Shown here: positions 21,787 to 33,104 of the stretch, one piece after another
How the letters are laid out: every line of letters starts with the position of its first letter
How positions within the stretch are numbered: the first letter of the stretch is position 1
From: Amia ocellicauda
Taxonomy: Eukaryota; Chordata; Actinopteri; Amiiformes; Amiidae
Direction of reading: 5' to 3'
DNA: 64,000 bases
NCBI RefSeq assembly: GCF_036373705.1
Contig: NC_089858.1
Span: 32,466,749-32,530,748 of the forward strand
Translations under genes and position numbers: made by a program
The notes under the pieces: generated by a model
Databases searched by the model: none
Told to the model about the DNA's origin: nothing
The model's input: only the letters and a program-made list of their open reading frames with translations

Positions 21787-22190
21787 TTAATGGTGTGAAA
21801 GGGGCATCATACAAACATTTTTTCTCATTGTCCCCGAGCTTCCATACCCACATCTAGTCATCTGCTCTAAAAGTGTCAGTTGACTAACTGCTCTGCACAA
21901 TTCGTGTTGGCCTCCTTTGGCCTCTTTCATTAATGAGACGTTATTGACCACTGGCCTGCCATTGGCAGGATGTCCTTTGTGTGGTGGACCATCCTTGATA
22001 CACAGAACACTGGCATGAACACACAAAAGCATTGCAGTTCTTGACACACTCAAACCAGTGCCTGGCACCTACTACCATCCCCCATTCAAAGCACTTACAT
22101 CTTTGTCTTGCCCATTTACCCTCTGAATGGCACACATACACAATCCATGTCTCAATTTCGTCAAAGCTAAAACTCCTTCTTTAACCCGTC
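21787..22190 (-). mobile_element. Decayed Tc1-like element
   Basis: On the minus strand there is a frame containing CHSEGKWARQRC, then EWGMVVGARHWFECVKNCNAF and a VYQGWSTTQRTS stretch. These are recognisable as the start of a Tc1 transposase (F-E-R-G-M-V-V-G-A-R block and helix-turn-helix) with an abrupt jump that removes the centre. Ends were not located. It is a decayed, internally deleted copy unrelated in detail to copies A-C. Confidence 0.6.
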
Positions 22191-23079
22191 TCCTCCCCTT
22201 CCTCTACACTGACTGAAGTGGATTTAACAGGTTACATCAATAAGGGATCATAGCCGTCAGCTGGATTTGCCTCATTGGTCTAGCAGGTGTGACTCAGTGT
22301 AACTGCATTATTTGTTTGCATAAATCTACCTCAACAGTCCACCATTACTTATTTTTTCTCACTTGAGTTAACATTCAGTAGGGGAATAAAGGTCTGCTCT
22401 CATTTCATGGGGGGGTGAATGTGTTGAGGTGATATGCCGTATAGGTGGAGGGGGTGTGGATTATGTCCTACTCCAGGTTACAATTGACCCGAGGGGTCAG
22501 CATTTGCATAAGGTGACAGAAGCATGGTGGTAGCAACCCCCCTGCAGGGAAATGGACCCTGGTGGATACAACTGGGGGGCATAGTCAGCCTGTAAATAGT
22601 TATTATCCATTGTAATTTGCCCCTTGAGCCCCTCAGCCCCCTGTGTGTACCTTCGCCTGTCCCACCCAGGCTGTGTCACAATGCATCTATCACAGCCTCC
22701 CTGCCTTCCCCCATCTGTGCCTCTCAGTGCGCAGGCTTGTGAGCTCTAGTAAGCAGTTACTAAAATAAAATGGATCAGTCAGTTCTTTGCTGAAGTAAGC
22801 TCACAGCACAGTGAACGCGCTACAGTATGTTGTCAAATAGGGGAAGTAAATACCACACCGAAAAGACACGTTGCATTATGCAAATGAATGGATTCACACA
22901 AATAACCGCCTAAACATTTTCTTCCAAGCCGTATTAAAATTGGGCAAAACTAAAAACTACATCTACATTTTAATGTGGATGGATTTTGCACAAGCAGCGA
23001 GACATAATCGGACTAAATAAATAGATTGGCAGATCAACCATCATCATCTGAGACCTGGGAGAGGGAGCCAGAGAGGAAG

Positions 23080-23165
23080 AGGAGGGGGAGCAGCCCACAC
23101 CGCGCACGCCGACGTTTTAAACAGGAGTGGCGTGCGGCCGTCCTGCTCGAGCGATTTCCCCGAAG
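23080..23165 (+). promoter_or_regulatory. CpG-rich 5' flank of the right GLG1 locus
   Basis: The bases before the start codon are rich in CpG (for example ccgcgcacgccgacg and gtgcggccgtcc). CpG density stays high through exon 1 and beyond, to about 24130. A TATA box was not seen. This fits a CpG-island housekeeping promoter and 5' UTR. The transcription start cannot be placed. Confidence 0.55.
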
Positions 23166-23483
23166 ATGGCGGCGTGTAGACGTGTTCAGCTGCTCCTGCT
23201 GTTGATGTCCGTCTTGATCTCTTCTTCTGTCTGCCGGGACGGAAAGCCGCCGAACAATGGCAACCTGCTCGGCGCTGGCAATTCTTTGCAAAATCCAATC
23301 CAGGGCGGGGGGCCGATCGGTGGAAATATGGCTCCCGCAGCTGCGGCCTCCCAGCCCCGCCGGGCGACCGGCTGGAAGCTGGCCGAAGAGGAGGCCTGTC
23401 GGGAGGACCTGACCCGGCTCTGCCCCAAGCACACCTGGAGCAACAACCTGGCCGTGCTGGAGTGTCTGCAGGACAAGAAAGAG
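23166..23483 (+). CDS. glg1: GLG1 exon 1, right copy
   Basis: The exon is 318 nt, 106 codons, phase 0, with a gtgagg donor. Signal peptide MAACRRVQLLLLLMSVLISS is followed by VCRDGKPPNNGN and a Gly/Pro/Ala-rich linker. The first Cys-rich module then starts with GWKLAEEEACREDLTRLC and ends at the donor with ECLQDKKE. The start is chosen because the family begins MAAC and the ATG has a good context (aagATGG). Confidence 0.95.
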
Positions 23484-23595
23484 GTGAGGTGGCGTCAGCG
23501 GCGACGAGAGGACCGGGGCAGAGAGCTAGGGTGTGCCTGCGGGGATAGAGACAGAGAGAGGGGGACTGGGTGGTCTGCATCAACTGCCTGGTATT
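23166..23595 (+). repeat. Right arm of the GLG1 exon 1 inverted repeat
   Basis: The 430-bp partner of 12379-12793. It begins at the ATG and ends 112 bp inside intron 1 at ctggtatt. It contains the 15 bp (GKPPN codons) that the left arm lacks. Confidence 0.92.
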
Positions 23596-26500
23596 CATGC
23601 GACGGTGAAAGGACGGACTCATCTGGACACTGCGCTTCCCCGGCACCATACCGACCGCATTGTGCGTTAGAGCCGCCCGAAACAGCGCCGAGACCCCGGC
23701 TGTAAATAACAGGCCTGATTAGTAATATAACGCATCGTTGTGCGTGTTGATGGACCGCTGCTGCATACGTATCTTTGTTGCAGTGATCTTTACAAATACC
23801 GTGTAAGACCCTTGTTTTATCGGTCGAGTGTGGGGTCGGTAGCGTGTACCTCTGCTGCTATTGTTCAATCGATGTGCCTGTGCATCATGTGTAGAATGAA
23901 TGAGCATATCGCCACTGGAGAGCTGCGGCAGCCTGTGCGGGATCCACGAGTGTATCGATACTTCTAAGCGTCCGAGCTCGCACTGTCCTCCTTCAGGAAC
24001 ATTCTTACCCACAATACACCACGGCATTCGAATATTCCGTGTTTGACCAAGAGGACGTTACGATCGTTTCCCGCATCTAGTTACACTAAAGCGAAAGATG
24101 TATTGCATGTTGTGGGCGCTGCAGCGGAATAACACGGCTGTGCAAGAATGGACCCCCCAGCTCATTTGTTGATTACGTGCGATCATTTATAACATAGGTT
24201 TTATAGGACTGCGCTGGACATACGTGCAATTATTTTCCAGGCAACGCGGAGACAACCACTTTAGCTGTTATTTTGTAATGAATGCATAGTGCAAGTGCAC
24301 AAACTGTTAATTGCTTCAAGTTTTTAGCCACACCAATGCTTTCCTATGTAAATTGGCCTTAATGGATATGACAATCAGTTATTCCATGGTCAAATGGACC
24401 CATATCATAGGAATGAAATCTGATGAGTTGACTACACAATTAGTCCACTATTGTTGCTGTGGTGTTTGTGTCCAGCAGCAGTGAGTCACTCTTGTGAGTT
24501 TGTTTCCCCCCCCCTTTCTTCTTTGGTCATGAGCAGTTAGTTACACGCGTGACAGAGTGTTTTCGAAGCTCTTGGAGGTCTTGTACAGTGCCAGGCCAGA
24601 TGACTGGAGAGACCAACTCCACAGGGAGAGGAAATCCTGTTAAGTTTTTAGTCTTTTTCATGTAGGTTACCAAGGTAATGGCATCAAATATAATGAGTGA
24701 GCTGTCCACATCGCTGTTTTAATGAGCTGTCCTAGAGGTTTAAGAACAACAGACAAAGACATGCCACTTTCATCGAAAAAAGACAGAAAAAAGCTGTTTT
24801 CCAGCGCTTCCCTTGCTTTCCATTTTCCCACAATTTGTGTTTTTACATTTATTGCCTTTATTATGAGAAGTTATGTCAGGGACTCAATGGAGTGAATCAA
24901 GTCACAATCGTGTAAAACTTGGTAGTCTCACTAGTGCGGGAGATTGTTTGGATGACCTTGTGCAGTGGTGATCTATTTTTAATTTTTTTCCTTTTTTTTG
25001 TGTGTGCGCATGCTAAACTTGGACTGACCACAGCACAGGTCACATTTTGAGTAAAAAAAAAAAAATGCTTGTTATTTTGTGTGCTACACAGAGATCCGTT
25101 ATTTGTCACAAGATTAAAATACCAACCTCCACCCCTCCCCCAAATGTCTGCAGCTCTGCCACATCGCCACTTCCCGATCTTAAACAAGCGGTTCTCCTGG
25201 TCTGTTAAGAGGCTGGAATGTAACTGCCTTCTGGTGAAATGATACAAAAGTAGCAGACCCTCACCTTTTATTTTTTTGGTGGGGGGCTTACAATTATTTG
25301 TATGTCATAACACCCCATAAAGACCCTAAAAAACACTGGACATAACATTAATTTCTTTTTAACAATCATCAATGGACTGAGGGATCGTAAGTCCCGCACA
25401 GAGCCCAGATTTGTCTCCACCAGATCAAGTGCGCTCTTGCACAAGGAAGATGAATACAGCATCATACACTGCACACGCTATGTAGGGTGGGTGCAAACAT
25501 GTTTAAAAAGAAACAAAAAGGCATATTTTTCAAGTATTTATTTTTTTAGAATGTGAAATTAAGTTTAGCTTACAGTATAGATTTTCAGCAAAATGCCGTT
25601 CTTTTTCTCTCTGTAGTTAACAATGAATTTGCTTATAGCACATATTTTGAAGCAGACGCATGGGCAAAGGTTAAACTTTCAGAGAAGGCACCGCAACCAA
25701 CAATTTGACAACTTATCTTCTTTTGGGCTCTTTTAGCTTTCATTGAAAATAAATTAGATCACTTTCCTTTGCCTGATAAATAAAAGTACTCAAAATTATC
25801 CTTTTTTTCTCCCTATCTGATCACATGTTCCAGCCACCTTCCCCCTCCTCTCTACTAACTGTGCTTCTGCGTTTTCATTAACTGAAGAAGCAATAATACA
25901 CACACGTGTCTGGCTTCGCCTGCCCCAAGATTGCTGATTTTGCAGCCATGTGTCAATACCTTAAGACAAAGATCTCTTTACAGATCCTCAATGGGATTTG
26001 CACTGCGATGGTTTCTGTAAATTGCTGTTCACCTAATTTGTCTGGCTGTTTACTATCCTTTCCATAGCATTTCGAATTTAAACTTATTTAGTAGAACGAA
26101 AGGAAATGTCTCCCCTTGGCTGTACATAGACTCGAGCTACATGGGACTAAGTGGTCCTGATTCCGACGTAATTGATATCATTAATTGGAATGTTCTCTCT
26201 GCTGAAGGCCCTGATTCTAAACCGGCAATTAAGCTGTCAGATCATTGGGTTGCTGGTTGCGTTTCAGTGCAGAGTTTTGATGCAGTATTGTTTTGCTTAA
26301 AATGCAAGGGAAATCAAGTGTTTATCCTCTCCTCTCTTTCAATGTTTGGTCTTTTTATGTTTTCAGGTTCAAGGTATACCTAATGAGCTTGCTTTCCTTT
26401 AATGGAAATTTAAGCTAATGCGATGTGAGACTGATTTGCTTAGACCACAGCTTGAGTTCAAACAAAACAATGAGTTTTCAGTGTCATACAATTTGAATGT

Positions 26501-27073
26501 AAGTGCAACAGTCTGAATGGTTTTCCTGTGTGAGAATTGGCCCTTGTATCTTTGCTGTTTTGTTTCCCCCTTTCACTTTATCAAGACTGATTTGGGCTTG
26601 GCTTATTGGCTAAGGGGAAGGTTAGAGAAATGCTCAGATATTTAAAGTTTGCCGTGTAGATAAGCTGAAGCTCTTGTTTGAGGTGTTTTGCCTACATTAC
26701 TCTGTGGTGTACCAATTAAGAAAATTGGTTAATCGCTGAACTGAAGAAAGCAGCCTGTTTCTGATTCTTCGATGCAGAAGTACAAAACCAAAAAGTTAAA
26801 TTTCTTTAGCATGCTTTCTGTTAGTTTAAGAATGATAGTAGAGAATGTAAAAACTATTTTTTTTCTTAGAAGATGTCTTTTAATTTCTGAGATTTGTTGA
26901 AGTGATCAGTTTTATTTCAATCCCAACTTTGCAATTTCATGTGCATTCTCTGTTTGTATGTGCATTTTATTCCAGGTAATGTTTGTGGGTGTTTTCTGTT
27001 AAAGCCAGAAACGTTGCATTCAATTCTATAGAATACGGCAGCAGATCTCAGTGTTTGCTACAGGAAATTTGAC

Positions 27074-27197
27074 GTGTGCGTGCGTGCGTGTGCGAGTGTG
27101 TGCGTGTGCGAGTGTGTGCGTGTGCGAGTGTGTGCGTGTGCGAGTGTGTGCGTGTGCGAGTGTGTGCGTGTGTGAGTGTGCGAGTGTGTGAGTGTGT
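27074..27197. repeat. GT/GC-rich minisatellite with 16-bp unit
   Basis: A repeating unit gcgagtgtgtgcgtgt recurs about five times, preceded by GTGC repeats and followed by degenerate GAGTGTGT copies. It is mostly alternating purine-pyrimidine. The reading frame it opens on the minus strand (HTHTLAHAHTRTRT) is an artefact of the repeat. Confidence 0.95.
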
Positions 27198-30100
27198 TCC
27201 GAGCCAACGGGTGTGAAAGCACCACTGCCCTCGCTTATGCTAAAGTGATCCAGCAACAATGGGTTTTCCATGCCACTGTAATTACCAAGCTAAGTATTTA
27301 ACTGAAACAATCTTAACATCTGTGCCTGTCTTAAGCAGTTAATAATGCCTATAAATCTTGGTGCTCAGCTTTGTTGTCCTTTCTGCTTTTCTGTGGCACT
27401 CCAGCTCTGATCTGGTCAGCTGCTTCCGCTGCAGTGTTATTTGACCGAAATAAATGTTGCATCCTGTAAAGAAATCTATGACAAGATTAAAATCTGGAAA
27501 TCTACCATACTTTCTGTAGTTCAAAAGATGGATCGGCAACATGCAAGTGTCTTTGATCTGATTTGTGTTCTGATAAGAAGTCATGTAGGACACCAAGACT
27601 CAAATTTCTTAAAGTAATTGTATTATTTTAAATGAATCTCTCTATAGGCTTATATAAATTATTTTGTCTCTATAACTTAATTGTACCTTTAATTCCACTT
27701 GTCATTTAGCATTAGTAAAAGCATCTAAGGAAATCATTCAAAGGCTGCTAAATTGTGGATAGGTAACTTGACAATGTTTTTCTAGAGCTGAAAACCAGTT
27801 AAGCTTTTATGGAATTTATGGTTCAATAACTTATATTTACACAATTCAGACAGGATATCTAAGGTTGTAAAGCTCTAACTTAAGGTATATTGACTAGGCA
27901 GTAAACCTAGGAAAGTCTGGTGTTGTAATCTAATATTCTTTTTGTGTCTATCTAGGAAACCTACTGTTACTCTTTAAGCAGGTCTAACTGGCCAAGCTTG
28001 TTTACTCAAATCCATTTATTCTAACCGTTCTCTGCCTGTTCTTTGCATATGTTCAGTATTCAACCTGGGAGCCTATTGGCACTCGCTCTGCACGTTAACA
28101 GCTTGTGACTAAGCTTTGGGAGAGCTTCTCTCAGGTCTGCATTAGTAAAGCTTTCACCATTGTTGGCGTCAAAGGCTGTCGGGCAGCTGTCAAAAGTGTT
28201 ATCAATAATTACTGCATATCAATAGCTGATGGTATATTGCAGTATGTTGCAATGTTCAACACAGGCCCCAAAACAAAATGTTTACCAGTCTGTTTTTCAC
28301 ATTTTATTTTGTTTACTTACATTTCCAATTGAAAAAATTCAGCTGCCAGTCAGTTGTTTGTTCAGCTGAGGGATTGGTGAACAAACAGTATTATCCAGAT
28401 AACGGTTTCTCTGTAGGATGTATTTTTGCACATCTTTCACACAACTGTAACTTGCTGTGAATATGAAATGTGGTGTAGAATGAAATATAAGAAGGAAAAA
28501 TACATAGGAATTCGCCTCAAGAGTTTAGCCTTTGCTAAACATTGTAATATAAATAGACCATTGATTTGTCGAATATATATATTTTAGATATTATCAATGG
28601 TTTGCAGATCATGTGGCAATTGCTTGCATAAAGGCTGTGGCTGTAATGCATGCCTGGCCATAATATTTTATACAAAATAATCACTGAAGTACTTTGGCAT
28701 GGCGGGCTGCTGAAATTCTCTCTAACTGAAGGGGTCCGGCTTTATTTCCCCAGCAACTGTTTGCTCTATAAAAAGATGTGGTGTATGGGAGTTGCAGTCG
28801 TGAAGAGGCCTTTTCACTGTGCTACCCTAGAGCACTTTGGACGTAGGTGGCAAAGGCAGTTTTGCCTCGTTTTAGTTTTCCTTTTTTTGGCCACTGGCAA
28901 TCTGGCATTTTTCTTGGTTGGGCAGTGTATCAGTCAACAGTCACAGGCTGGTTTTGCACTCATGATGTCAGAAACTGGGTTAAAGCACTTTCCTCCTTGG
29001 GACTTCTAAATTGTGAGAGCAGCAATTCTCATTTACCTGAATCTGGCTTGTCATGTCTGAACTGACAGTCACTCTATCACTCCTGTACTCCCTGACTGCC
29101 CACCTCTGGGTCTCATGCATGGTTTCAATTAATTGATCCTTCAAAGGGTCAGGTTAATTACATTTCTTAAACTCAACGCATTGAATCGTGTGTCTGTTTG
29201 ACAATTGCGTGTCCTGCTGTATACGTGCTTGAATTTGATCAGCTCTAATCTGAATGTGTGCTATGCAGACATCCACATTTCTGTTCAAACACACTACCTT
29301 ACTAGACATGTAGCAGGGTAAGAGGGTGTCCTCTGATTCACTTTGCACTTCCCACCAGCTCAATCCCCAGATCTGCTCTCTGATGCCTGAGCTGTACTTT
29401 GCTTTAAACTTTTAAGGGCTGTGCTGCAGATCAGGGGGTCTCAATCTCTGTTCCCAGAGAGCTGCTTAATTAATCTTATTTCATTAATCAATCAATTGCT
29501 TTTTCAGTGTCTCATGGTGCATCTTATAGTGCCTGTACCATCACACAGTAGATCCCAAGGTGGACATTGTCTTAAAGATGAACAGTCTGAATGGGGATGC
29601 TAGTTAGTGAATAATATGCATCCCTAATCTTTCTAAGTCTAACACCAAAAAAGATGCTTAAGCCCCTTTTGCAGACATTAGTGACCAAATCCTAAATCCA
29701 AAAATGCCAGCTTTCCTGTGGGGTCTTAACTTAGACTGGTTTAGTCGTGATAAAATGCACAGATGGCCTTTATGATCTTGACTGTGTGAAGCTCATTGCT
29801 GTGGACGTTTCTGTAAAACCTGTGCCATTCAAACCATTAAATTAGAAGAATAAGTCTTCAAAGTTCTCTCTTCAGTAGCGCCTGAGGTTCTCTCTGTGAG
29901 GATATAATGACTGGGTGTGCTGTGCAGGACTCTCTGGTGGTTACATCCTGTCAGGGCTTCAGCTGCCACCTCATATTTCTGGACATTTTTAAATGTACAG
30001 TAATATATTAAATGTGACTGTTCCAATTATGAGAGATTTAAAGTTTTAATTTGTAAGATAGTGAACTGAGCTGAAGTTTTCTACAATTTGGAACCATTCA

Positions 30101-30441
30101 TCTTTTTCAATTATATAAAAAATTAAACTGCTCTTAGCTTTTTCATGGCTGTTTGTTATGTTCAGGGTTTATGAAGCAGTATACAATGAGGAGGACTCAG
30201 ATCTCTGCTGTAAAGCACAAGGGGGAAAGGAGCTCCTAAGGACTAGATCTGGCAAAGGCAGCCAACTCTCAGCTTGGTCTAAACTCACATATATGCTGTT
30301 GCGCTTGGGTCATTGCACACCAGAGACTACTTTGGCAAAAGTTGCCCGACATATTGGACTTCTAGAAAACCATTAGGCATGGAGGAGAGAAAAACAACAA
30401 CTCATACAGGATGACAGACTGTTATGTTAGACTGCTATGGC

Positions 30442-31500
30442 TTAAGGCCTAGTCCTAATGGGTTCCTCCCCTCCAGGCAATGTCAAATAAACAGACAGCA
30501 CAAAGTTCTTGTATAGTGCTGCTGTGATCTTCTCTCTTCGTTGGCCTCTCTGCCCTCTGTCCCTAATTTTAGGGACTTCTAGGTAGCCAGCATCCTGGGA
30601 CCAGATTGTTTGATCGGGTGTACATAGGCCTATAAGCTTGCTAAGGTATTTAGGGGCTAACCCATTTAGTGCTTTATAGGCCAATAACAGGATTTTAAAA
30701 GGGAAATATGATTTAAAATAGATATGTTTTTTTTTTAATCCTGGTAGCTTCATTTTGAACTAGATAAAGATTACACATGACATAGTTCGGACTGCCCGTG
30801 AGGTATTAAATTACAGAAATCAAATCTAGACATGACGGAAGCATGCATTTTGTTTCTTTGTATCCTAAAAACAGAACTTAATTTAGAAATATTTCGGAGC
30901 TGAAGGAATGACATTCTGGTCACATCCGTATTACGTGATCTGGATCGTAAATAACACCCAAGTTACGTGCTGATGTTTTAGTACTGCGGTTAAAACCATT
31001 AAGGATTAGGCCAGACAGTATTGCATTGCCAGTAAGTTTTGTTGACCCTAATATTAAGAATTTAGCTTAATCAGAATTCCGCACAAGAAAATTGTCATCC
31101 ATTTTTTTTTTTTTTTTTTTAATATCTCAGAGAGGCAATGACAGGTTATTTATAGCTTTGGTCTTATATGGGTTCATGGATAAATACAGTTGTGCATCGT
31201 CAGCATAACTGTGAAAGTTGATTATTGTGCCTATGCGTGATGTTGCCTAGTGGAATATATACAGTGAGAAGAGCATTGGTCCAATGACAGAGCCCTGTGG
31301 CACCCCACACTGAACTTCTGATGGATAGGAGTGGTGTTTGTGGGGTTTAAACCAACCAAGAACAAGAGTTGAGAGGCCTGCTTAAGTGTTTTAGGCAGTC
31401 TGTCAGGATTTTATGGTTGATTTTGTCAAAGTCGGAGCTTAAGTCTAAAAACAATAATAGATAGGTTTGAAATAAGTCTATAGTTCTTCGGAGTATTGGG
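30442..31500 (-). mobile_element. L2-like LINE, decayed, interrupted by a hAT-like element
   Basis: On the minus strand a reverse transcriptase block, GVPQGSVIGPMLFSLYI (near 31300), is followed by an active-site block, SYADDAQLYLSM (near 31200), and further along by FKILLLAYKALNGLAPKYLS (30442-30753), the C-terminal signature. There are in-frame stops. The LINE appears to continue at 33105-33240 on the far side of the hAT-like element. Confidence 0.75.
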
Positions 31501-31522
31501 ATCTAAGTTCAATTGCTTAAGG

Positions 31523-33104
31523 CAGGGGTGTCATACTCATATTAGGTAGTGGGCCAGATTTGTTCAAATGAGACCTCATGTGGGCCGGATAATTTTTTGC
31601 TGAAATCAGTTTGACTCTACACATGGATATTTAGGCTGCTTGCTGATTTTTTGAAATCATTCAAGAAGGCCTACAGATACCAATCATTGCATGGTTGACA
31701 CATGAAAATAACACACAATGTATTATTACATAAAGCAAAAGCGAGAACTGCAACAAATACTTGTTGAACAGAAAGCATTTTCCTATGCAACATTGACAAG
31801 AATACATTTCAAGTAGAAGAGAGAAGTGCAACAAATAGCTGATCGGAAGTGCCATAGAAAGCATGTTTTCTATTAATAATTACATATTGTTTGAATATCT
31901 GTTATTCATTAATTATACATTTGAAAGAATGTAGGTTATAGTTCTAAAACGCCAAATGTCTGTCCAGAATAGCTGTACCAATCAATCAGAAATTGCATGT
32001 TGGCACATGAAAACACCAAAATGTAAAATTACAAAAAGTAGAAGAGAGAAGTGTAACAAAATTGACTATTATAAGTGCCACAGAAAGCATTTCATACAAC
32101 TATTAACAACAATAATTACATATTGTGTTTGAATATGTGAGTAATTCATTAACTATAAATTTGTCCAGAAGAGCTGGTTCAGATACTGTGGTTAATGCAG
32201 CTGCCCTGTGATCAGTAGATGTAGAGTCCAGTGCACTATAGGGAGGCTGTGACATTTCCTCTTGCTGGTTTGAGCTCAGATTGAGCTGATACAGTGATTA
32301 CCCGCAAATAAACACGGGTTGGAAAGGAGACTGGAGAGAGCTGGTTTTGGACATGCGTGTGTATGAGCATGCGTGATTCAGGGCCTCAGTGACGCTGGCC
32401 GTGGCAGGTGAGGTGCTGCTTTGTGCCAGTGCTGTGAGCCCTGCGAGTGAGACGCAGGTGCAGGGGCGTCGCTGGGCTGCAGGGTTTAGGGGCTGCAGGC
32501 CCGAATGTGCTATGAATCTCTGATTTCAATTTGTTTTGCTCCGGTAAGAGCGGTGGGTGCTGATGGTGCTTTCATACGATTGCAAGAAACGCAAGTAGAC
32601 ATCTGTATATAATCGGGCGGCAAAGCGTTATGGTCAATAATTGGAGTATAAATATATTTTTGGAATTGGATCAAAAGACCCGGGATTAAGCCCCGGAAGC
32701 CCAGGCCTGACGACGCCAGCTGGCCAGATCCACATGGCACCGAGCGCTTTTACTATAAAAAGTGTATTGATGTTATTTATAGCAGTAATATTAATGTTTT
32801 ATGGTCATATTTAAATACTCTTTGTGCTATGTACATGTAAATGTTGGATTTGATATTCATGAATAAAACTTTTATTATACGAGGGTTTGCCTGTTAAAGA
32901 GCTGTCGGTTACAGTGACCGGCTTTGGCGCTTGTAGATGGTTAGAAATGTCTGCGCTTAATATTAATTAATGTATCATATCATAGAAACCTCTTACTTTG
33001 CTTATTACACATATAGATAATAACTGTATGCAAACTTTTGTTTTTTACCCAAAACATCTCAGGCCGGATGAAACCTGCTGGCGGGCGTATCTTTGCCACC
33101 CCTG
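31523..33104. mobile_element. Non-autonomous hAT-like element
   Basis: The 1582-bp element begins caggggtgtcatactcat and ends gccacccctg, imperfect inverted ends of hAT type. Flanking 8-mers gcttaagg and ctttaagg match at six of eight positions, a worn target duplication. GGCCGGAT motifs occur inside both ends. No transposase frame is present. Confidence 0.72.

Larger units (their letters stand above)
12794..23165. other. Interval between the two head-to-head GLG1 first exons
   Basis: This 10.4-kb interval holds an AAT microsatellite, a minus-strand L2-like LINE (13830-15260), a poly-G run, LINE pieces near 18100-18700, the full-length Tc1 copy B (19643-20863) and a decayed Tc1 element (21787-22190). 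The rest shows no coding signal. If both loci are transcribed, their promoters lie at its two ends. Only the right end (from about 23080) is CpG-rich. Confidence 0.75.

Noticed and set aside
27074..27197. CRISPR-like array
   Set aside because: There are no unique spacers; units are contiguous simple repeats in a vertebrate intron.
27026..27271. Minus-strand ORF of repeated HTHT units
   Set aside because: It is created by the GT/GC minisatellite and has no other coding sign.
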